A stretch of 64,000 nucleotides of DNA from positions 1-64,000 of the forward strand of contig NZ_KB905162.1 in NCBI RefSeq assembly GCF_000378625.1, in the 5' to 3' direction. Shown piece after piece: positions 9,056 to 20,002 of the stretch; positions within the stretch are counted from its first letter, which is position 1; each line of letters starts with the position of its first letter. A program made the position numbers and the translations under genes. Below the pieces are notes generated by a model. The model made no database searches, had not been told where the DNA came from, and saw only the letters and a program-made list of their open reading frames with translations. This DNA is from Colwellia piezophila ATCC BAA-637. GTDB taxonomy: Bacteria; Pseudomonadota; Gammaproteobacteria; Enterobacterales; Alteromonadaceae.

Positions 9056-11950
9056 ATGACTTCAAAAGTAATTGTTAACTCATTATCTGAGTTAGAGCAA
9101 ACTCAAGATTTTATCCGTCGCCACATTGGTCCTGATGCAGCGCAAACTCAAGCCATGTTAAATGACATCGGCGCAGAATCTGTTGATGCCTTAATTGACG
9201 AAATCGTGCCGAGTGATATTCGCCTTGCTGATTTGCCAAACATTGAAGAAAGCAAAACCGAAGTACAAGCACTCGCTGATTTAAAAGCGGTTGCTAGCTT
9301 AAATAAAGTAAACGACACTTATATTGGTTTAGGTTACTACGGTACCTTAACGCCAAACGTCATTTTACGTAACGTATTGGAAAATCCAGGTTGGTATACA
9401 GCGTATACGCCGTATCAACCAGAAATTGCTCAAGGTCGTTTAGAGTCATTATTAAACTACCAACAAATGTGTATTGACCTTACCGGTTTAGACCTAGCTT
9501 CTGCTTCATTATTAGATGAAGGCACAGCAGCCGCTGAAGCCATGGCATTGGCCAAACGTGTTTCTAAAAACAAAAAATCTAACCTTTTCTTTATCTCAGA
9601 AGATGTTTTCCCACAAACCATCGACGTTGTTAAACAACGTGCTGAAATGTTTGGTTTTGATATTATCATCGCTCCAGCTAATGAAGCTGCAGAGCACGAC
9701 ATCTTTGGCGCACTTATCCAATACCCTGGCGCTTCAGGTGAAGTCACTGATATTAGCGAGCTCATTGCTAAAATTCATGAGAAAAAAGGCATTGTTGCAG
9801 TAGCAGCCGACCTTATGAGCTTAGTAATGTTGAAGTCTCCAGGTGAGTTAGGCGCTGATGCTGTTATTGGTTCAAGCCAACGTTTTGGTGTGCCAATGGG
9901 TTACGGTGGTCCACACGCGGCATTCTTCACCACAAGCGACAAGTACAAACGTTCTCTACCAGGTCGTATTATTGGTGTATCAAGAGATACTCGTGGTAAC
10001 GCAGCACTGCGTATGGCCATGCAAACGCGCGAGCAACATATTCGTCGTGAAAAAGCCAACTCAAACATTTGTACCGCACAAGTATTATTAGCCAACATGG
10101 CAGCGTTCTACGCGGTTTATCACGGTCCTCAAGGTTTAAAAACTATTGCTAACCGTATTCACCGTTTAACTGACATTTTATGTTTAGGTACAGCGACTAA
10201 AGGGCTAACAGCAGTTCACGCGAACTACTTCGATACTTTAACCTTTAAAGTCGATAACAAAGCAGAAATCATCAAACGTGCTGCCGCGGCAGACTTAAAC
10301 TTACGTACAGATGTTGATGGTCAAATTGCTGTTTCTTTAGATGAAACTACTACGCGTGACAAGCTAGCGACATTATTTGATGTCTTATTAGGCGCAGGTC
10401 ACGGTCTAAACGTAAGTGATTTAGATGATAAGATTGTTGAATGTGGTCATTCTTCAATTCCAGCTTCACTAGTACGTGAATCTGAAATACTAACCCACCC
10501 AGTATTTAACTCGTACCATAGCGAAACAGAAATGCTTCGTTATATCAAAAAACTTGAGAACAAAGATTTAGCATTGAACCATTCAATGATCTCTTTAGGC
10601 TCTTGTACGATGAAGTTAAATGCAACCGCGCAGATGATCCCAGTATCATGGCCTGAATTTGCTAACATGCATCCTTTTGCTCCAGCTGACCAAGTTGTTG
10701 GTTACAAAAAAATGATCGACCAACTAGGTGACTGGTTAGTTGAGTTAACCGGTTACGACAATATTTCAATGCAACCAAACTCAGGTGCTCAAGGTGAGTA
10801 CGCAGGTTTAATCGCAATTGTTAAATACCACGAAAGCCGTGGTGATTCGCATCGTAACATTTGTTTAATTCCTTCATCAGCACACGGTACTAACCCAGCG
10901 TCAGCGCAAATGGTTGGTATGAAAGTTGTGGTAGTAAATTGTGATAAAGAAGGCAACGTTGATATGGCCGACTTAACAGCGAAAGCTGAAGAGTTAGCAG
11001 ATAACCTTTCTTGTATTATGATCACGTACCCGTCGACTCATGGTATTTACGAAACTACGATTGCTGAAATCTGTAACATCATTCATGACAACGGCGGTCA
11101 AGTTTACCTTGATGGCGCGAACATGAACGCACAAGTAGGCTTAACGTCACCAGGTTCAATCGGCGCTGACGTTTCACACCTTAACTTACACAAAACTTTC
11201 GCTATTCCACACGGCGGCGGTGGTCCAGGTATGGGTCCTATCGGTGTTAAGTCACACCTTGCACCTTTCCTTCCTGATCACGCACTAGTGACAGTGAATG
11301 ACGAAACTAAAGGCAATGGCGCGGTATCAGCGGCACCATTTGGTAGTGCGGGTATCTTATGTATTACTTACTTATACATTGCTATGTTAGGTAAAAAAGG
11401 TGTTACTGACGCAACTAAATACGCAATCACTAACGCTAACTACTTAGCGACTAAACTTAGCCAGCATTACCCAATTTTATACACTGGACCTAATGGCCGC
11501 GTAGCACACGAATGTATTATCGATTTACGTCCAATTAAAGCGGATTGTGGTATTACTGAAGTAGATATGGCTAAGCGTCTGATGGATTACGGTTTCCATG
11601 CACCAACTATGTCGTTCCCAGTAGCGGGCACGTTCATGATTGAACCTACGGAATCAGAGTCTAAAGTTGAACTTGACCGTTTCATCGAAGCGATGGTTTG
11701 TATTCGTGATGAAGTACGAAAAGTTGAGTCAGGTGAGTGGGCATTAAACGACAACCCATTACAGAATGCTCCACATACTTTAGCGGATATTACTGATACT
11801 TGGGATCGTGGTTACACGATTCAAGAAGCAGTATTCCCAGTACCAGCGGCAGCAGCCAACAAATTCTGGCCAACGGTTAACAGAATTGACGATGTATATG
11901 GTGATAGAAACTTAATATGTTCATGTCCTCCGGTTGAGTCTTATAAATAG
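9056..11950 (+). CDS. gcvP: Glycine dehydrogenase (decarboxylating), P protein
   Basis: A 964-residue single-chain P protein that decarboxylates glycine on pyridoxal phosphate and loads GcvH. The N-terminal half carries [17 protein letters not shown] and the glycine-rich [20 protein letters not shown]; the C-terminal catalytic half carries the PLP lysine K713 in [20 protein letters not shown] and the following GPIGV loop. Length is that of the bacterial homodimeric form. It is the last gene of the gcv set and is followed by a strong terminator. Expression is likely linked to gcvTH, although a separate promoter in the 275-base gap is possible. Confidence 0.97.
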   Translation: MTSKVIVNSLSELEQTQDFIRRHIGPDAAQTQAMLNDIGAESVDALIDEIVPSDIRLADLPNIEESKTEVQALADLKAVASLNKVNDTYIGLGYYGTLTPNVILRNVLENPGWYTAYTPYQPEIAQGRLESLLNYQQMCIDLTGLDLASASLLDEGTAAAEAMALAKRVSKNKKSNLFFISEDVFPQTIDVVKQRAEMFGFDIIIAPANEAAEHDIFGALIQYPGASGEVTDISELIAKIHEKKGIVAVAADLMSLVMLKSPGELGADAVIGSSQRFGVPMGYGGPHAAFFTTSDKYKRSLPGRIIGVSRDTRGNAALRMAMQTREQHIRREKANSNICTAQVLLANMAAFYAVYHGPQGLKTIANRIHRLTDILCLGTATKGLTAVHANYFDTLTFKVDNKAEIIKRAAAADLNLRTDVDGQIAVSLDETTTRDKLATLFDVLLGAGHGLNVSDLDDKIVECGHSSIPASLVRESEILTHPVFNSYHSETEMLRYIKKLENKDLALNHSMISLGSCTMKLNATAQMIPVSWPEFANMHPFAPADQVVGYKKMIDQLGDWLVELTGYDNISMQPNSGAQGEYAGLIAIVKYHESRGDSHRNICLIPSSAHGTNPASAQMVGMKVVVVNCDKEGNVDMADLTAKAEELADNLSCIMITYPSTHGIYETTIAEICNIIHDNGGQVYLDGANMNAQVGLTSPGSIGADVSHLNLHKTFAIPHGGGGPGMGPIGVKSHLAPFLPDHALVTVNDETKGNGAVSAAPFGSAGILCITYLYIAMLGKKGVTDATKYAITNANYLATKLSQHYPILYTGPNGRVAHECIIDLRPIKADCGITEVDMAKRLMDYGFHAPTMSFPVAGTFMIEPTESESKVELDRFIEAMVCIRDEVRKVESGEWALNDNPLQNAPHTLADITDTWDRGYTIQEAVFPVPAAAANKFWPTVNRIDDVYGDRNLICSCPPVESYK

Positions 11951-11975
11951 TCATAACTAGTTGATATAGAATAAT

Positions 11976-12003
11976 AAAAAGCGAGCTTCGGCTCGTTTTT
12001 TTT
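11976..12003 (+). terminator. Rho-independent terminator of gcvP
   Basis: AAAAAGCGAGC, the tetraloop TTCG, then GCTCG and eight T bases. The GCGAGC/GCTCG stem with TTCG loop and T-run is a textbook intrinsic terminator 25 bases after the gcvP stop. It marks the end of the conserved core block. Confidence 0.95.
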
Positions 12004-12065
12004 GTTTTAGTGAATAGATTCACATGTTAACCTATTTAAATCATGATTTTTTATAGGGTTCATTT

Positions 12066-13733
12066 ATGTCAATTGGATTGGTTAAAGAGCAGATTCACAC
12101 ATTTCTAAAGAGTAAAGAACCTGAAGTATTAGCTATTAAAGGTCGCTGGGGTATTGGAAAAACTTACACTTGGGACAAGTATGTAAAAGAAATAAAAGAT
12201 GATATTGAATTTAAATCATACGCTTATGTTTCTCTTTTTGGTCTCAACTCTTTAAATGAGCTGAAAAGAGCTATTTTTGAAAACACTATAGACACCAAAA
12301 TAATTGGTCAAAAACCTGACGTTTTTACTTTTAAGAAGAACTACTTGAGCTTAGTTAAACAACTTAGTCGAAAATCAGCAGGTTTTATTAAAGGTGTTGC
12401 GAAACCTATGGCAAATGCTGTTTTAAAAGGTTCAGGCTCAGGATTAGAAGAGGCTTTTAGTTCCTTATCTTTCATGTCGCTAAATAAGACTGTAATTTGT
12501 TTTGATGACATAGAAAGGCATAGTGAAAGTTTAAAGCTCAAAGATTTTCTAGGTCTAGTTTCGTTTTTAAAAGAGCAAAAGGATTGTAAAGTCGTCATCC
12601 TACTCAACGAAGATGCCAAAGACCTTCAAGATTACTTTACATATAAAGAGAAAGTAATCGACAAGCAACTTCACTTTGAACCAAGCGCTCTAGAGTGTTT
12701 TGAATTAGCTATCGAAAATCAGGACCAATATTTACACATTCGAGATTGTTGCCTCAAATTGGATATAAAGAATATTCGCGTCCTTAAAAAAATTGAGCGC
12801 CATTCCCAAGAAGTGTTAAGTCTTATTTGTGATTATCACGACGATATTAAATATCAAATTGTTCACTCTGTTGTAGTTTTTAGTTGGTGCTATTACTGTA
12901 AAGGAGAAGATGTCTCTATACCTTGCTTCAATTTTGTGAAGCAAAGTGGCATCAGAAAATCAGGAGGAAATGTTGATGAAACAAAGGCAAAAGAATGGAA
13001 TGCAACACTGAGTAGTTATAAATATATGCTGACGGATGAATTAGACTTAGTTATTGCAGAAAGTATTGAACAAGGTTTTATTCACAAAGAAAAGTTGATA
13101 GCACTGTGTGATGCAAGACAATTTGAATTAATGGCTCAAGAAAGAAGTGAGGAATACTCTAAAGCTTGGGGTGTCTTTCATGGTTCATTTAATGATAATG
13201 CAGATGTGGTTGTCAATGCAATGGAGGCTGGTTTGAGAGCTTCGGTTACAGACTTATCGACCTCTCAATACAGTAAAGGAATTGAGTTAATTCGAGATCT
13301 AGGTTTTTGTAATAAAGCTAATGAATTAACTGAATTCTATATTGAAAAAATGGAAGGTAAACATGAAAAATTCAATATGAAAAGCATGGAGTATCACCCA
13401 TTTGGTGTTGATGGTGAGGAGTTTAGAAATAGATTGCAAATGGCTTATGAAAACTTAAAAAAAGTCGATGCGCCTATGGACATTTTAGACCGGTGGAAAG
13501 GAAAGAGCTCTTATAATACTGTTGATGCTGAAACTCTTGGCAAGCTCAACAAAGAAGAACTCAAAGCAATGTTTAAAGGCTTTGAGGGGAAAGACCTCAC
13601 CGATTACATTAGAGTTTGTTTATTATTGGGCAATAGCAGCCCTGAGCTTATGAAAAATACTAGGGAAGCTTTAGTAGAAATAGGAAATGAAAGTCCTTTA
13701 AATAAACAACGCCTATCTAAATTCGGGCTTTAA
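12066..13733 (+). CDS. KAP-like P-loop NTPase
   Basis: A 555-residue cytoplasmic protein with no signal peptide or membrane segment. Walker A is GRWGIGKT at residues 26-33. Walker B is VICFDDIER at 144-152, followed by a sensor-like VVILLNEDAKD near 177 and EKVIDKQLHFEP near 196, an arrangement seen in KAP and related STAND-like P-loop NTPases. The C-terminal 300 residues are helical and not recognised. KAP NTPases include PifA of plasmid F, which excludes phage T7, so a phage-defence role is plausible but not shown. It stands alone directly after the gcvP terminator, with a large repeat element downstream; this is a typical accessory position. Codon use is A/T-rich, without the bias of gcvP. 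Confidence 0.75.
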   Translation: MSIGLVKEQIHTFLKSKEPEVLAIKGRWGIGKTYTWDKYVKEIKDDIEFKSYAYVSLFGLNSLNELKRAIFENTIDTKIIGQKPDVFTFKKNYLSLVKQLSRKSAGFIKGVAKPMANAVLKGSGSGLEEAFSSLSFMSLNKTVICFDDIERHSESLKLKDFLGLVSFLKEQKDCKVVILLNEDAKDLQDYFTYKEKVIDKQLHFEPSALECFELAIENQDQYLHIRDCCLKLDIKNIRVLKKIERHSQEVLSLICDYHDDIKYQIVHSVVVFSWCYYCKGEDVSIPCFNFVKQSGIRKSGGNVDETKAKEWNATLSSYKYMLTDELDLVIAESIEQGFIHKEKLIALCDARQFELMAQERSEEYSKAWGVFHGSFNDNADVVVNAMEAGLRASVTDLSTSQYSKGIELIRDLGFCNKANELTEFYIEKMEGKHEKFNMKSMEYHPFGVDGEEFRNRLQMAYENLKKVDAPMDILDRWKGKSSYNTVDAETLGKLNKEELKAMFKGFEGKDLTDYIRVCLLLGNSSPELMKNTREALVEIGNESPLNKQRLSKFGL

Positions 13734-13776
13734 GTTTGATTTGTTAAATAATAGGGGTCAGAGTAAATTAAAATGT

Positions 13777-14274
13777 TTTGTCGCGGTGGCGACGGCACCC
13801 AAGGGGCGTTACACGCCAAAAGCCCCTTGGAACCCCATGGCGCTGCTAACAAACGTATCCCTCAATTCTCTCAAGTGTGTTCGACGTAACAGCGCTGATG
13901 GCACATCCATGTGCCGACAGCGCTTTGTTCATCATCCCTGATGAACATACGTGAACACTTTCATTCATTTCAACGTTTGTTCAAGCAGACTTGGTGCTTG
14001 TTTTTCCTTTCGTATATCACTTCATTGTTTAGAAAGTGAAGTAATCTCAGCTAACACTTATTCCCATCTCAGCAATTCAATCACCAACTAGCAAAGGTAG
14101 GCCTCGACCCGAGACAGGACGTCGAGGGCTGCCGTTGTTCATGGACGATAAATCGGCAGGAATCGTGGTTTACGCTAGTTGTTGATTGAATGTTCTGCTG
14201 AGTTGGGCGCCGCAGGGGTTCCAAGGGGAGGCGCGGCGGCACGTCGCCCCTTGGGTGTGGTCGCCACCGCGACG
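13777..14274. repeat. Family A dispersed repeat, full copy with inverted ends
   Basis: The left end carries TCGCGGTGGCGACGGCACCC then AAGGGGCG, and the right end CGCCCCTTGGGTG then GGTCGCCACCGCGAC, so the two ends are inverted repeats of about 30 bases. Inside each end is a second inverted pair, CCCCTTGGAACCCC on the left and GGGGTTCCAAGGGG on the right. The interior has short palindromes such as GGCACATCCATGTGCC. Open frames in it are artefacts of the G/C-rich ends. Other copies are at about 22104, 24015, 41278, 46700, 61576 and 63022. Confidence 0.85.
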
Positions 14275-14486
14275 CCAGAAAGAACATGAAAGCTCCAAAA
14301 ATGGCGTTGAACACCAGCAATTGCAGAATATACAATTGTCACTGCGACGCCAAGCAGGGGGGAATAAACTCTACGGCTATTATTTGGGAAAATAAAACTG
14401 TAGATAACAAAAAATCATATGTATTTTACATGTAAGATAGAATAACTTTGCTTTATATTGAAGATAACTAAGGGAATATTATTAAT

Positions 14487-15173
14487 ATGGGAAAGTACTT
14501 CTATTTGATTTTAATGGGGATATTAGGGATATCTATTTCAGCCTTTGGTTTTTACAAAGGCGGTATAACTTTAAGTGAAATAAGTCAATTTGCAGCTGGA
14601 AAAAAGTCATTTAGTGAAGTGTTTGTTGAATCGAAGATAAGAGTTGGCGATCCAGTTTTAGTTTCTATAGAAAAGTCATATTTAACTATTGAAAGTTACA
14701 ATAATATTCGTGAAGGATGTGCGAAATTAAATATGGCGGGCAATTTTGTTAGAAATTATGTGGCGGATTTTATAAGCCTGAATATCCCATTAAATCAACA
14801 AATCAAAAGTATTAGACTGTTAAAAGAATACGATAGTTTTATTCTATCTAAATTTATTATTGTTGAGTTTAAAGCTGGTTCAAATACCAAAAAGAAATTT
14901 ACTTATATCCGCAGTAATAAAACTGATTGTGACTCCTCACTCCAGATAATGTCAGACATAGTATTCAAAATCGCATCAGAATCTTCTAAAAATAAAATAA
15001 AGAAACTATCAGGTTTTGTAGAAAGTAAATATATCAGATTTTTTGAATATGAAAATATTGTTGTTTCTTATCCCTTTATTTTTTATTTTGAAAATGGAAA
15101 TTTATTTGATTTCAAATATGTTAATTCAGGTGAGAGTCTAAAAGCTTTAGACTATTTTGATAAAAACACTTAA
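14487..15173 (+). CDS. Membrane-anchored hypothetical protein
   Basis: A 228-residue protein I do not recognise. It starts with one hydrophobic segment (YFYLILMGILGISISAFGFY, about residues 4-23) that could be an uncleaved anchor or signal. The rest is a soluble, lysine- and isoleucine-rich domain with two cysteines (EGCAKLN near 80 and KTDCDSS near 150). AAGGG before the ATG at 14487 gives a ribosome site. It lies between a family A repeat and a RAYT-type motif at 15208, an arrangement that recurs in this window. Base composition is very A/T-rich. Confidence 0.7.
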   Translation: MGKYFYLILMGILGISISAFGFYKGGITLSEISQFAAGKKSFSEVFVESKIRVGDPVLVSIEKSYLTIESYNNIREGCAKLNMAGNFVRNYVADFISLNIPLNQQIKSIRLLKEYDSFILSKFIIVEFKAGSNTKKKFTYIRSNKTDCDSSLQIMSDIVFKIASESSKNKIKKLSGFVESKYIRFFEYENIVVSYPFIFYFENGNLFDFKYVNSGESLKALDYFDKNT

Positions 15174-15207
15174 TAAATAGGGCGAGTAAGTTTTAACAGT
15201 ACTTATT

Positions 15208-15234
15208 AACTTATCAGGCCACCCATAATAACTT
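15208..15234 (+). repeat. RAYT-associated motif
   Basis: A copy of the motif centred on TATCAGGCCACCCATAATA, 35 bases after the stop of the preceding gene. The same sequence stands upstream of the REP-associated transposase genes at 28793 and 33562. Confidence 0.85.
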
Positions 15235-15412
15235 GCTCTTATCACACAAGTGTTTTAAAAAGGACAGCAATAACTACAGCAATAGGAATTGATGACCCGT
15301 TATCTGAAAATCATTAAAAGTTTTCGCTCTGGCAGTTACAGATATGACGACTAACTTTGAAGCAGAACTTGTTAGCTTCAAAGCAAGCGTTAAGGAAGAA
15401 AAATGGCCATCC

Positions 15413-16174
15413 TCATAAACCTTGTCTATCACAGAGTAATTTGGCATAGCGTTCCATCGGAATGTTCATTTTTTCTTGCAACCATTTACCTTTAGTCATT
15501 AGTTCTTCTCTTTTTATCAAAGGGATGTCATTTTTGAATGCGAGTACGATCGTATTTCCACTTTCAACTTCAAAACTGAGTAGTCTGTTTTCAAATTCTA
15601 ACTCGAGTAATTCATCTAACTCTTCTCGTGATTTAAGTGCCGTGTGCCAGATATTGAGCACGAGGACACCTTGCTTGTTGAGTGAATTTTTACAATCACG
15701 CAAGTAGGATGATTGTATTTGTTTTGGTTCCATGCCTTGTGAGTTATATAGATCTGAAAAGATAATATCGCTTTTCATGTCAGTGTTTTTAATGTAGTTC
15801 ACCGCATCGTCTATATGAATGACGAGGCGTTCCGTGTCGGGTAAGTAAAAATATTCTTTTGCGGTCTTCGCCACTGCTTCTCGGTATTCAATCGCGTGTA
15901 TATTCAACTCAGAGAAACTACTGAGCAGGTTCTTTGCCATTGAGCCTGCGCCTAGTCCCATGATGGTGGCTGTTTTTAACCTAGGGATAAAAAACAAACC
16001 CGCCATCATGGCCTGAGTGTAGCTGAGATCTAATCCATGAATATTATTTAGTTTCATGGAACTTTGATAGATTTTCCCATCAAAGCTGAGGATCCGACTG
16101 GTCCTTGTTTGGTAAACATAAACTGGGCCGTGCTCATCTGCTGTTGATGATATACAGGTCCCTTTGATATCCAT
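15413..16174 (-). CDS. Spermidine-synthase-like SAM-dependent protein
   Basis: A 253-residue protein of the spermidine synthase/polyamine aminopropyltransferase fold. The SAM-binding motif MGLGAGSMAKNL is near residue 93, with HAIEYREAVAKTAKEYF after it and the acidic HIDDAVNYI and DIIFSDLYN that replace the catalytic region. Many such short proteins beside repeats are methyltransferase-like and not true spermidine synthases; the typical GGGDG motif is altered to GLGAGS, so polyamine synthesis is doubtful. It is a single gene on the minus strand, with no operon partner. Confidence 0.75.
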   Translation of the reverse strand: MDIKGTCISSTADEHGPVYVYQTRTSRILSFDGKIYQSSMKLNNIHGLDLSYTQAMMAGLFFIPRLKTATIMGLGAGSMAKNLLSSFSELNIHAIEYREAVAKTAKEYFYLPDTERLVIHIDDAVNYIKNTDMKSDIIFSDLYNSQGMEPKQIQSSYLRDCKNSLNKQGVLVLNIWHTALKSREELDELLELEFENRLLSFEVESGNTIVLAFKNDIPLIKREELMTKGKWLQEKMNIPMERYAKLLCDRQGL

Positions 16175-17063
16175 AGTATTTTTAATGCCTTCTAAATTCG
16201 TGTATATAACTGGCAGGACACTATAACGGAAAAGAGGGCAAGCGGAAAATTGTTATGGTCAATTCATTAAACAGCAAACACCCACTCATATGATACGTCA
16301 GTGTCAACACTAGTATTATCAACAAGTTAAAACATAAAGATAAGAAACCTACGCTTTAACCTACATTTTGAATTCTACATCCGTATGAAATAGGCACATG
16401 ATCTGAACACCCTAATTATGGTGTTATTCAGACTAAAATGACTATATTCGTATCAACAGTGACCAAAAAACGCCTTCAATATTTACCTTTGCTAAAGACT
16501 CCTATGTGGTAAAAGTGAGCCTTAACTTTTAACCAATGAAAAGTGAAAAATAGTTTACTGCTAATGACTTCTTGGTGCGCTTAGTTGACTAAAACAGAAA
16601 TCCAACTAACGTCAAGTGTATGTTCATAAAGCGGACGCTCTGTGGTTACAGGATCAGTTTTTCAGCTCGATGTTAATTATTGCGTCCATTGCAAACGCTG
16701 TCAGGCCGTTGAGTGCCATTAACCGTCATTCGCTTATGGATATGAAACGTTCACTTTTGCCACCAAGGACTAAATTTATTAACTGAAATCACTCAAGATT
16801 ATGTGGGTCATAAGTACGTAAGTGGACATAAATATTTGACAGTATATGCACAGTTTTTGGGCACAGCGCAGGTAAGTTAATCATATGATGCCTATACGGT
16901 TACAATAAACTTTAGATATCAAAATCAATGAAGTCCCTCGAAGACATAGCCAATAATAATATTTCTACTATGATACTAAAAGAATCAAGGCAATTTGATT
17001 TGAATATCTAGTTCAAGAGTCTCGATCAAATTGGATTCACTAAACTTCAATATCAGAGAAATT
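16175..17063. other. Long intergenic region without recognised gene
   Basis: About 890 bases between divergent genes. No open frame with a ribosome site was found. It may contain decayed sequence; nothing specific could be assigned beyond promoters for the flanking genes. Confidence 0.4.
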
Positions 17064-19442
17064 ATGAAATTTAGAACAAAGCTATTTTCAGGTAACGCCA
17101 TAATATTGATGCTTATGATTGTTATTTCAAGCATTGTGTATACCAGCATAAATACTCTCGTCGAGAACTCAGGCTGGGTCGAGCATACACACCGAGTTAT
17201 AGGCAATGGCAAACAGCTGGAAAAACTTCTTGTAGATATGGAAACTGGTGAAAGAGGTTTTCTGATTACTGGTGAAGCACAATTCCTCGAGCCATATACA
17301 CGTGGAAAATCTGAATTTAACAAGCTAATGTCTGAAACAAAGCAGTTGGTCAGCGATAATTCCTTGCAAGTCACTCGCTTGAAAGACATTGATGCAAAGG
17401 TTAACGCGTGGATTAAGAAGGCCGCAAGCCCTGAAATTTCTATGCGAAATGAAATGAATAACAATACTACGACCATCGATGACGTAACTGCGTTAATTGA
17501 AGAAAAGACAGGTAAACACATATTCGACAATATTCGAGAACATTTTGAATTGTTCATCGAAACAGAAACACAATTACTGCGTGAAAGAAAAGCCGATGCC
17601 GGTTTATTGGATGCTAGCGCGGTCCAGTTGGTAGAACACACTTACAAAGTGATAGGCAAAGCTAAAGACCTGCAAAAACTACTGGTTGATATGGAAACCG
17701 GTGAAAGAGGGTTTCTGATTACGGGTAAAACGGAGTTCCTAGAACCATATACGCAAGGAAAACTTGAGTTTGATAAACTCGTGATCACTACAAAGAAATT
17801 GGTTGGTGATAACCCTGCCCAGGTAGCGCAATTAGAAAAAATTACGGCTCTTGTGAAAGAATGGATTTTAAAAGCAGCAACACCTGAAATCGCGATGCGA
17901 CGGAAAATGAATGAAAATACCGTCACTATCAAGGATGTATCTTCTTTAATCAAAAAAGAAACGGGAAAAAATATTCTGGATGATCTTCGGGAGATGTTTG
18001 ATAAATTTATTAGCACTGAGACTAAATTGCTGTTTGAAAGAGAGCAAGAAACTGAAAATACCGCAGCTCAAGCAATTTTTACGACGATCATTGGAACCAT
18101 AGCCGCTATTATTATTGGCGTAATAGTCTCTTTATTAATCAGTCGATCTCTTATGACGCAAATAGGAGGTGAACCCGATATTATTGCTGATATTTCCCAA
18201 GAAGTTGCCAGTGGCAATATTGACATATCATTCCAATCTCCAACGGTAGGCATCACTGGGATTTATGCCTCGTTGATTAATATGATTAATACCTTTAAAA
18301 ATATTGCGGATCAGGCTGACGCCATTGCCAATGGTGATTTCTCGGGTGAAATAACAAAGAAGAGTGATAAAGACCGCCTTGGAAATGCTATCCATAAAAT
18401 GAAAAATCAGATAGCAGAACGGACCTTGGCAATGGAAAAAAGTAATCGAGTTATCCAGGGAATACTCGATACCGCAGTGGATGGAATTATTTCCATCAGC
18501 CCAGAAGGGATTATTCTAACGGTGAATAAGGCCACTGAAAAACAATTTCTGTATAGTTCCGTTGAACTCATCGGCCAAAAAGTCAATATACTGATGCCAG
18601 AGCCTTATAAAGCTGAACACGATGGTTATTTACGCACCTATCGGCGCACTGATATAAAGAAAATAATTGGTGTTGGTCGTGAAGTTGTTGGCCTTAGAAA
18701 AGACGGTTCAACATTTCCGATGTTTCTGTCAGTTGGTGAGATCAAACAAAAAGAGGGTGTTATTTATACCGGTTTTATAAGGGATATTACGAAAGAAAAA
18801 CAATTTGAAGAAGAATTAAAGCGTTCCAATGCTGAATTGGTTTCACAAAATGAGTTCAAAACTCAAGTCACAAGAGTAACCGAGCTGACGCAAGGAGTCA
18901 CCGATTTACAAGTGATGTGTGATGCTATTATTTCTACAATGGCGCAAATAACGCAATCAGCTCATGGTGTTTTTTACGTTACTGATAGCTATTCAGTAAA
19001 TAATAACAAGTTGACCTTGGTAGGAAGCTATGCGGCTGAGAAACGAAAATATAACTCCGTCACCATTAATATAGGCGAGGGTTTGCTTGGTCAATGCGCC
19101 AAAGATAAACAACCTATCTTGCTTACTCACGCTCCGGAAAATTATGTCAAAATTATTTCTGCATTGGGCAAGAAAGAACCTAATAATATAATGATTTTTC
19201 CGGTGTTATTTGAGCAACATTTGATGGGAGCAATCGAATTGGCATCCTTTCATGAGTTTTCAGAAAGTCATCAGAACATTTTGGAAGAAAGCGCCAAAAG
19301 CATTGGTGTTGCAATCAATAACCTCAATAGTCAGATGAAAAATAAAGCCCTTCTTGAGGAAAGTCAGCAACAAGCAGAGGAATTACAAACCCAACAAGAA
19401 GAGTTAATGAGTGCCAATGAAAGCCTTATAAACAAGGTCTAA
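17064..19442 (+). CDS. CHASE3-CHASE3-HAMP-PAS-GAF sensor, kinase domain lost
   Basis: A 792-residue sensor. ATG 17064 is chosen over the TTG at 17031 because a membrane segment (IILMLMIVISSIVYTSI) follows it directly. Two CHASE3 domains are tandem duplicates: LLVDMETGERGFLITG occurs in both, about 150 residues apart. Then come a second membrane segment (TIIGTIAAIIIGVIVSLLI), a HAMP-like region, a PAS domain (VIQGILDTAVDGIISISPEG) and a GAF domain, ending in a coiled coil (QQAEELQTQQEELMSANES). Homologues of this layout continue into HisKA, HATPase and often REC domains; here the frame stops at 19442. The sequence after it still encodes ISEEELK in one frame and AKTADLRSVYKKLDN in another, so the tail is frameshifted and the kinase is gone. 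Confidence 0.85.
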   Translation: MKFRTKLFSGNAIILMLMIVISSIVYTSINTLVENSGWVEHTHRVIGNGKQLEKLLVDMETGERGFLITGEAQFLEPYTRGKSEFNKLMSETKQLVSDNSLQVTRLKDIDAKVNAWIKKAASPEISMRNEMNNNTTTIDDVTALIEEKTGKHIFDNIREHFELFIETETQLLRERKADAGLLDASAVQLVEHTYKVIGKAKDLQKLLVDMETGERGFLITGKTEFLEPYTQGKLEFDKLVITTKKLVGDNPAQVAQLEKITALVKEWILKAATPEIAMRRKMNENTVTIKDVSSLIKKETGKNILDDLREMFDKFISTETKLLFEREQETENTAAQAIFTTIIGTIAAIIIGVIVSLLISRSLMTQIGGEPDIIADISQEVASGNIDISFQSPTVGITGIYASLINMINTFKNIADQADAIANGDFSGEITKKSDKDRLGNAIHKMKNQIAERTLAMEKSNRVIQGILDTAVDGIISISPEGIILTVNKATEKQFLYSSVELIGQKVNILMPEPYKAEHDGYLRTYRRTDIKKIIGVGREVVGLRKDGSTFPMFLSVGEIKQKEGVIYTGFIRDITKEKQFEEELKRSNAELVSQNEFKTQVTRVTELTQGVTDLQVMCDAIISTMAQITQSAHGVFYVTDSYSVNNNKLTLVGSYAAEKRKYNSVTINIGEGLLGQCAKDKQPILLTHAPENYVKIISALGKKEPNNIMIFPVLFEQHLMGAIELASFHEFSESHQNILEESAKSIGVAINNLNSQMKNKALLEESQQQAEELQTQQEELMSANESLINKV

Positions 19443-20002
19443 TGTTAAAAATTTCAGAAGAAGAATTGAAGCTAAGACTGCTGACCTTAGATCCGTCTAT
19501 AAGAAACTAGATAATATAACTGTAGCGCATATCCGACTTCAAATTTAAATCGGCATACGTCAAACAGGCTTTAGCAATTTTGTCGTATGTTGAAAGCCAT
19601 CCATTGAACAATAATAGTATGATTTCAACCGAGATCTCATGTCAGGAATATGGAAAAAAATTGTCTTACAAATTCATCTGTATTGTCAGCTATTAATCTA
19701 ACTGCGAAAGTTATGATATTAATACTTACTTACTTACGCTGTAAGCACTAAGTGATCCTTATTCTTCAACGGTTGAACGGCTGTTGTTCGCTCTTTACAG
19801 TCGGTCATAACGGCTAAAACTTGTATTTTAACAATAACATCATGTATTGTAGTTATTACAAATAATTGAGGTAGCCAAGCGTCCGCTTTCAGATCATAAA
19901 CCGAATACCCCAAGCGGTTTGATTTTTGGCACTAATTTCTGTTAGTGCCAATGTTCCCTTAGTACACACAGAAACCAGATGGAACTACAAAGACATATCA
20001 AA
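19443..20002. other. Decayed kinase tail and intergenic DNA
   Basis: Bases 19443-19530 carry frameshifted coiled-coil remnant of the sensor gene. A perfect 10-bp hairpin, TTGGCACTAA/TTAGTGCCAA, is at 19926-19951. The rest shows nothing recognisable; no HisKA or HATPase sequence is left. Confidence 0.6.

Noticed and set aside
13741-14395. Several open frames in the family A repeat
   Set aside because: They recur on either strand wherever the G/C-rich inverted ends occur and differ between copies; this is what repeats produce by chance.
15413-16174. True spermidine synthase (speE)
   Set aside because: The fold fits, but the usual GGGDG motif is changed to GLGAGS and there is no speD neighbour, so only a spermidine-synthase-like call is made.
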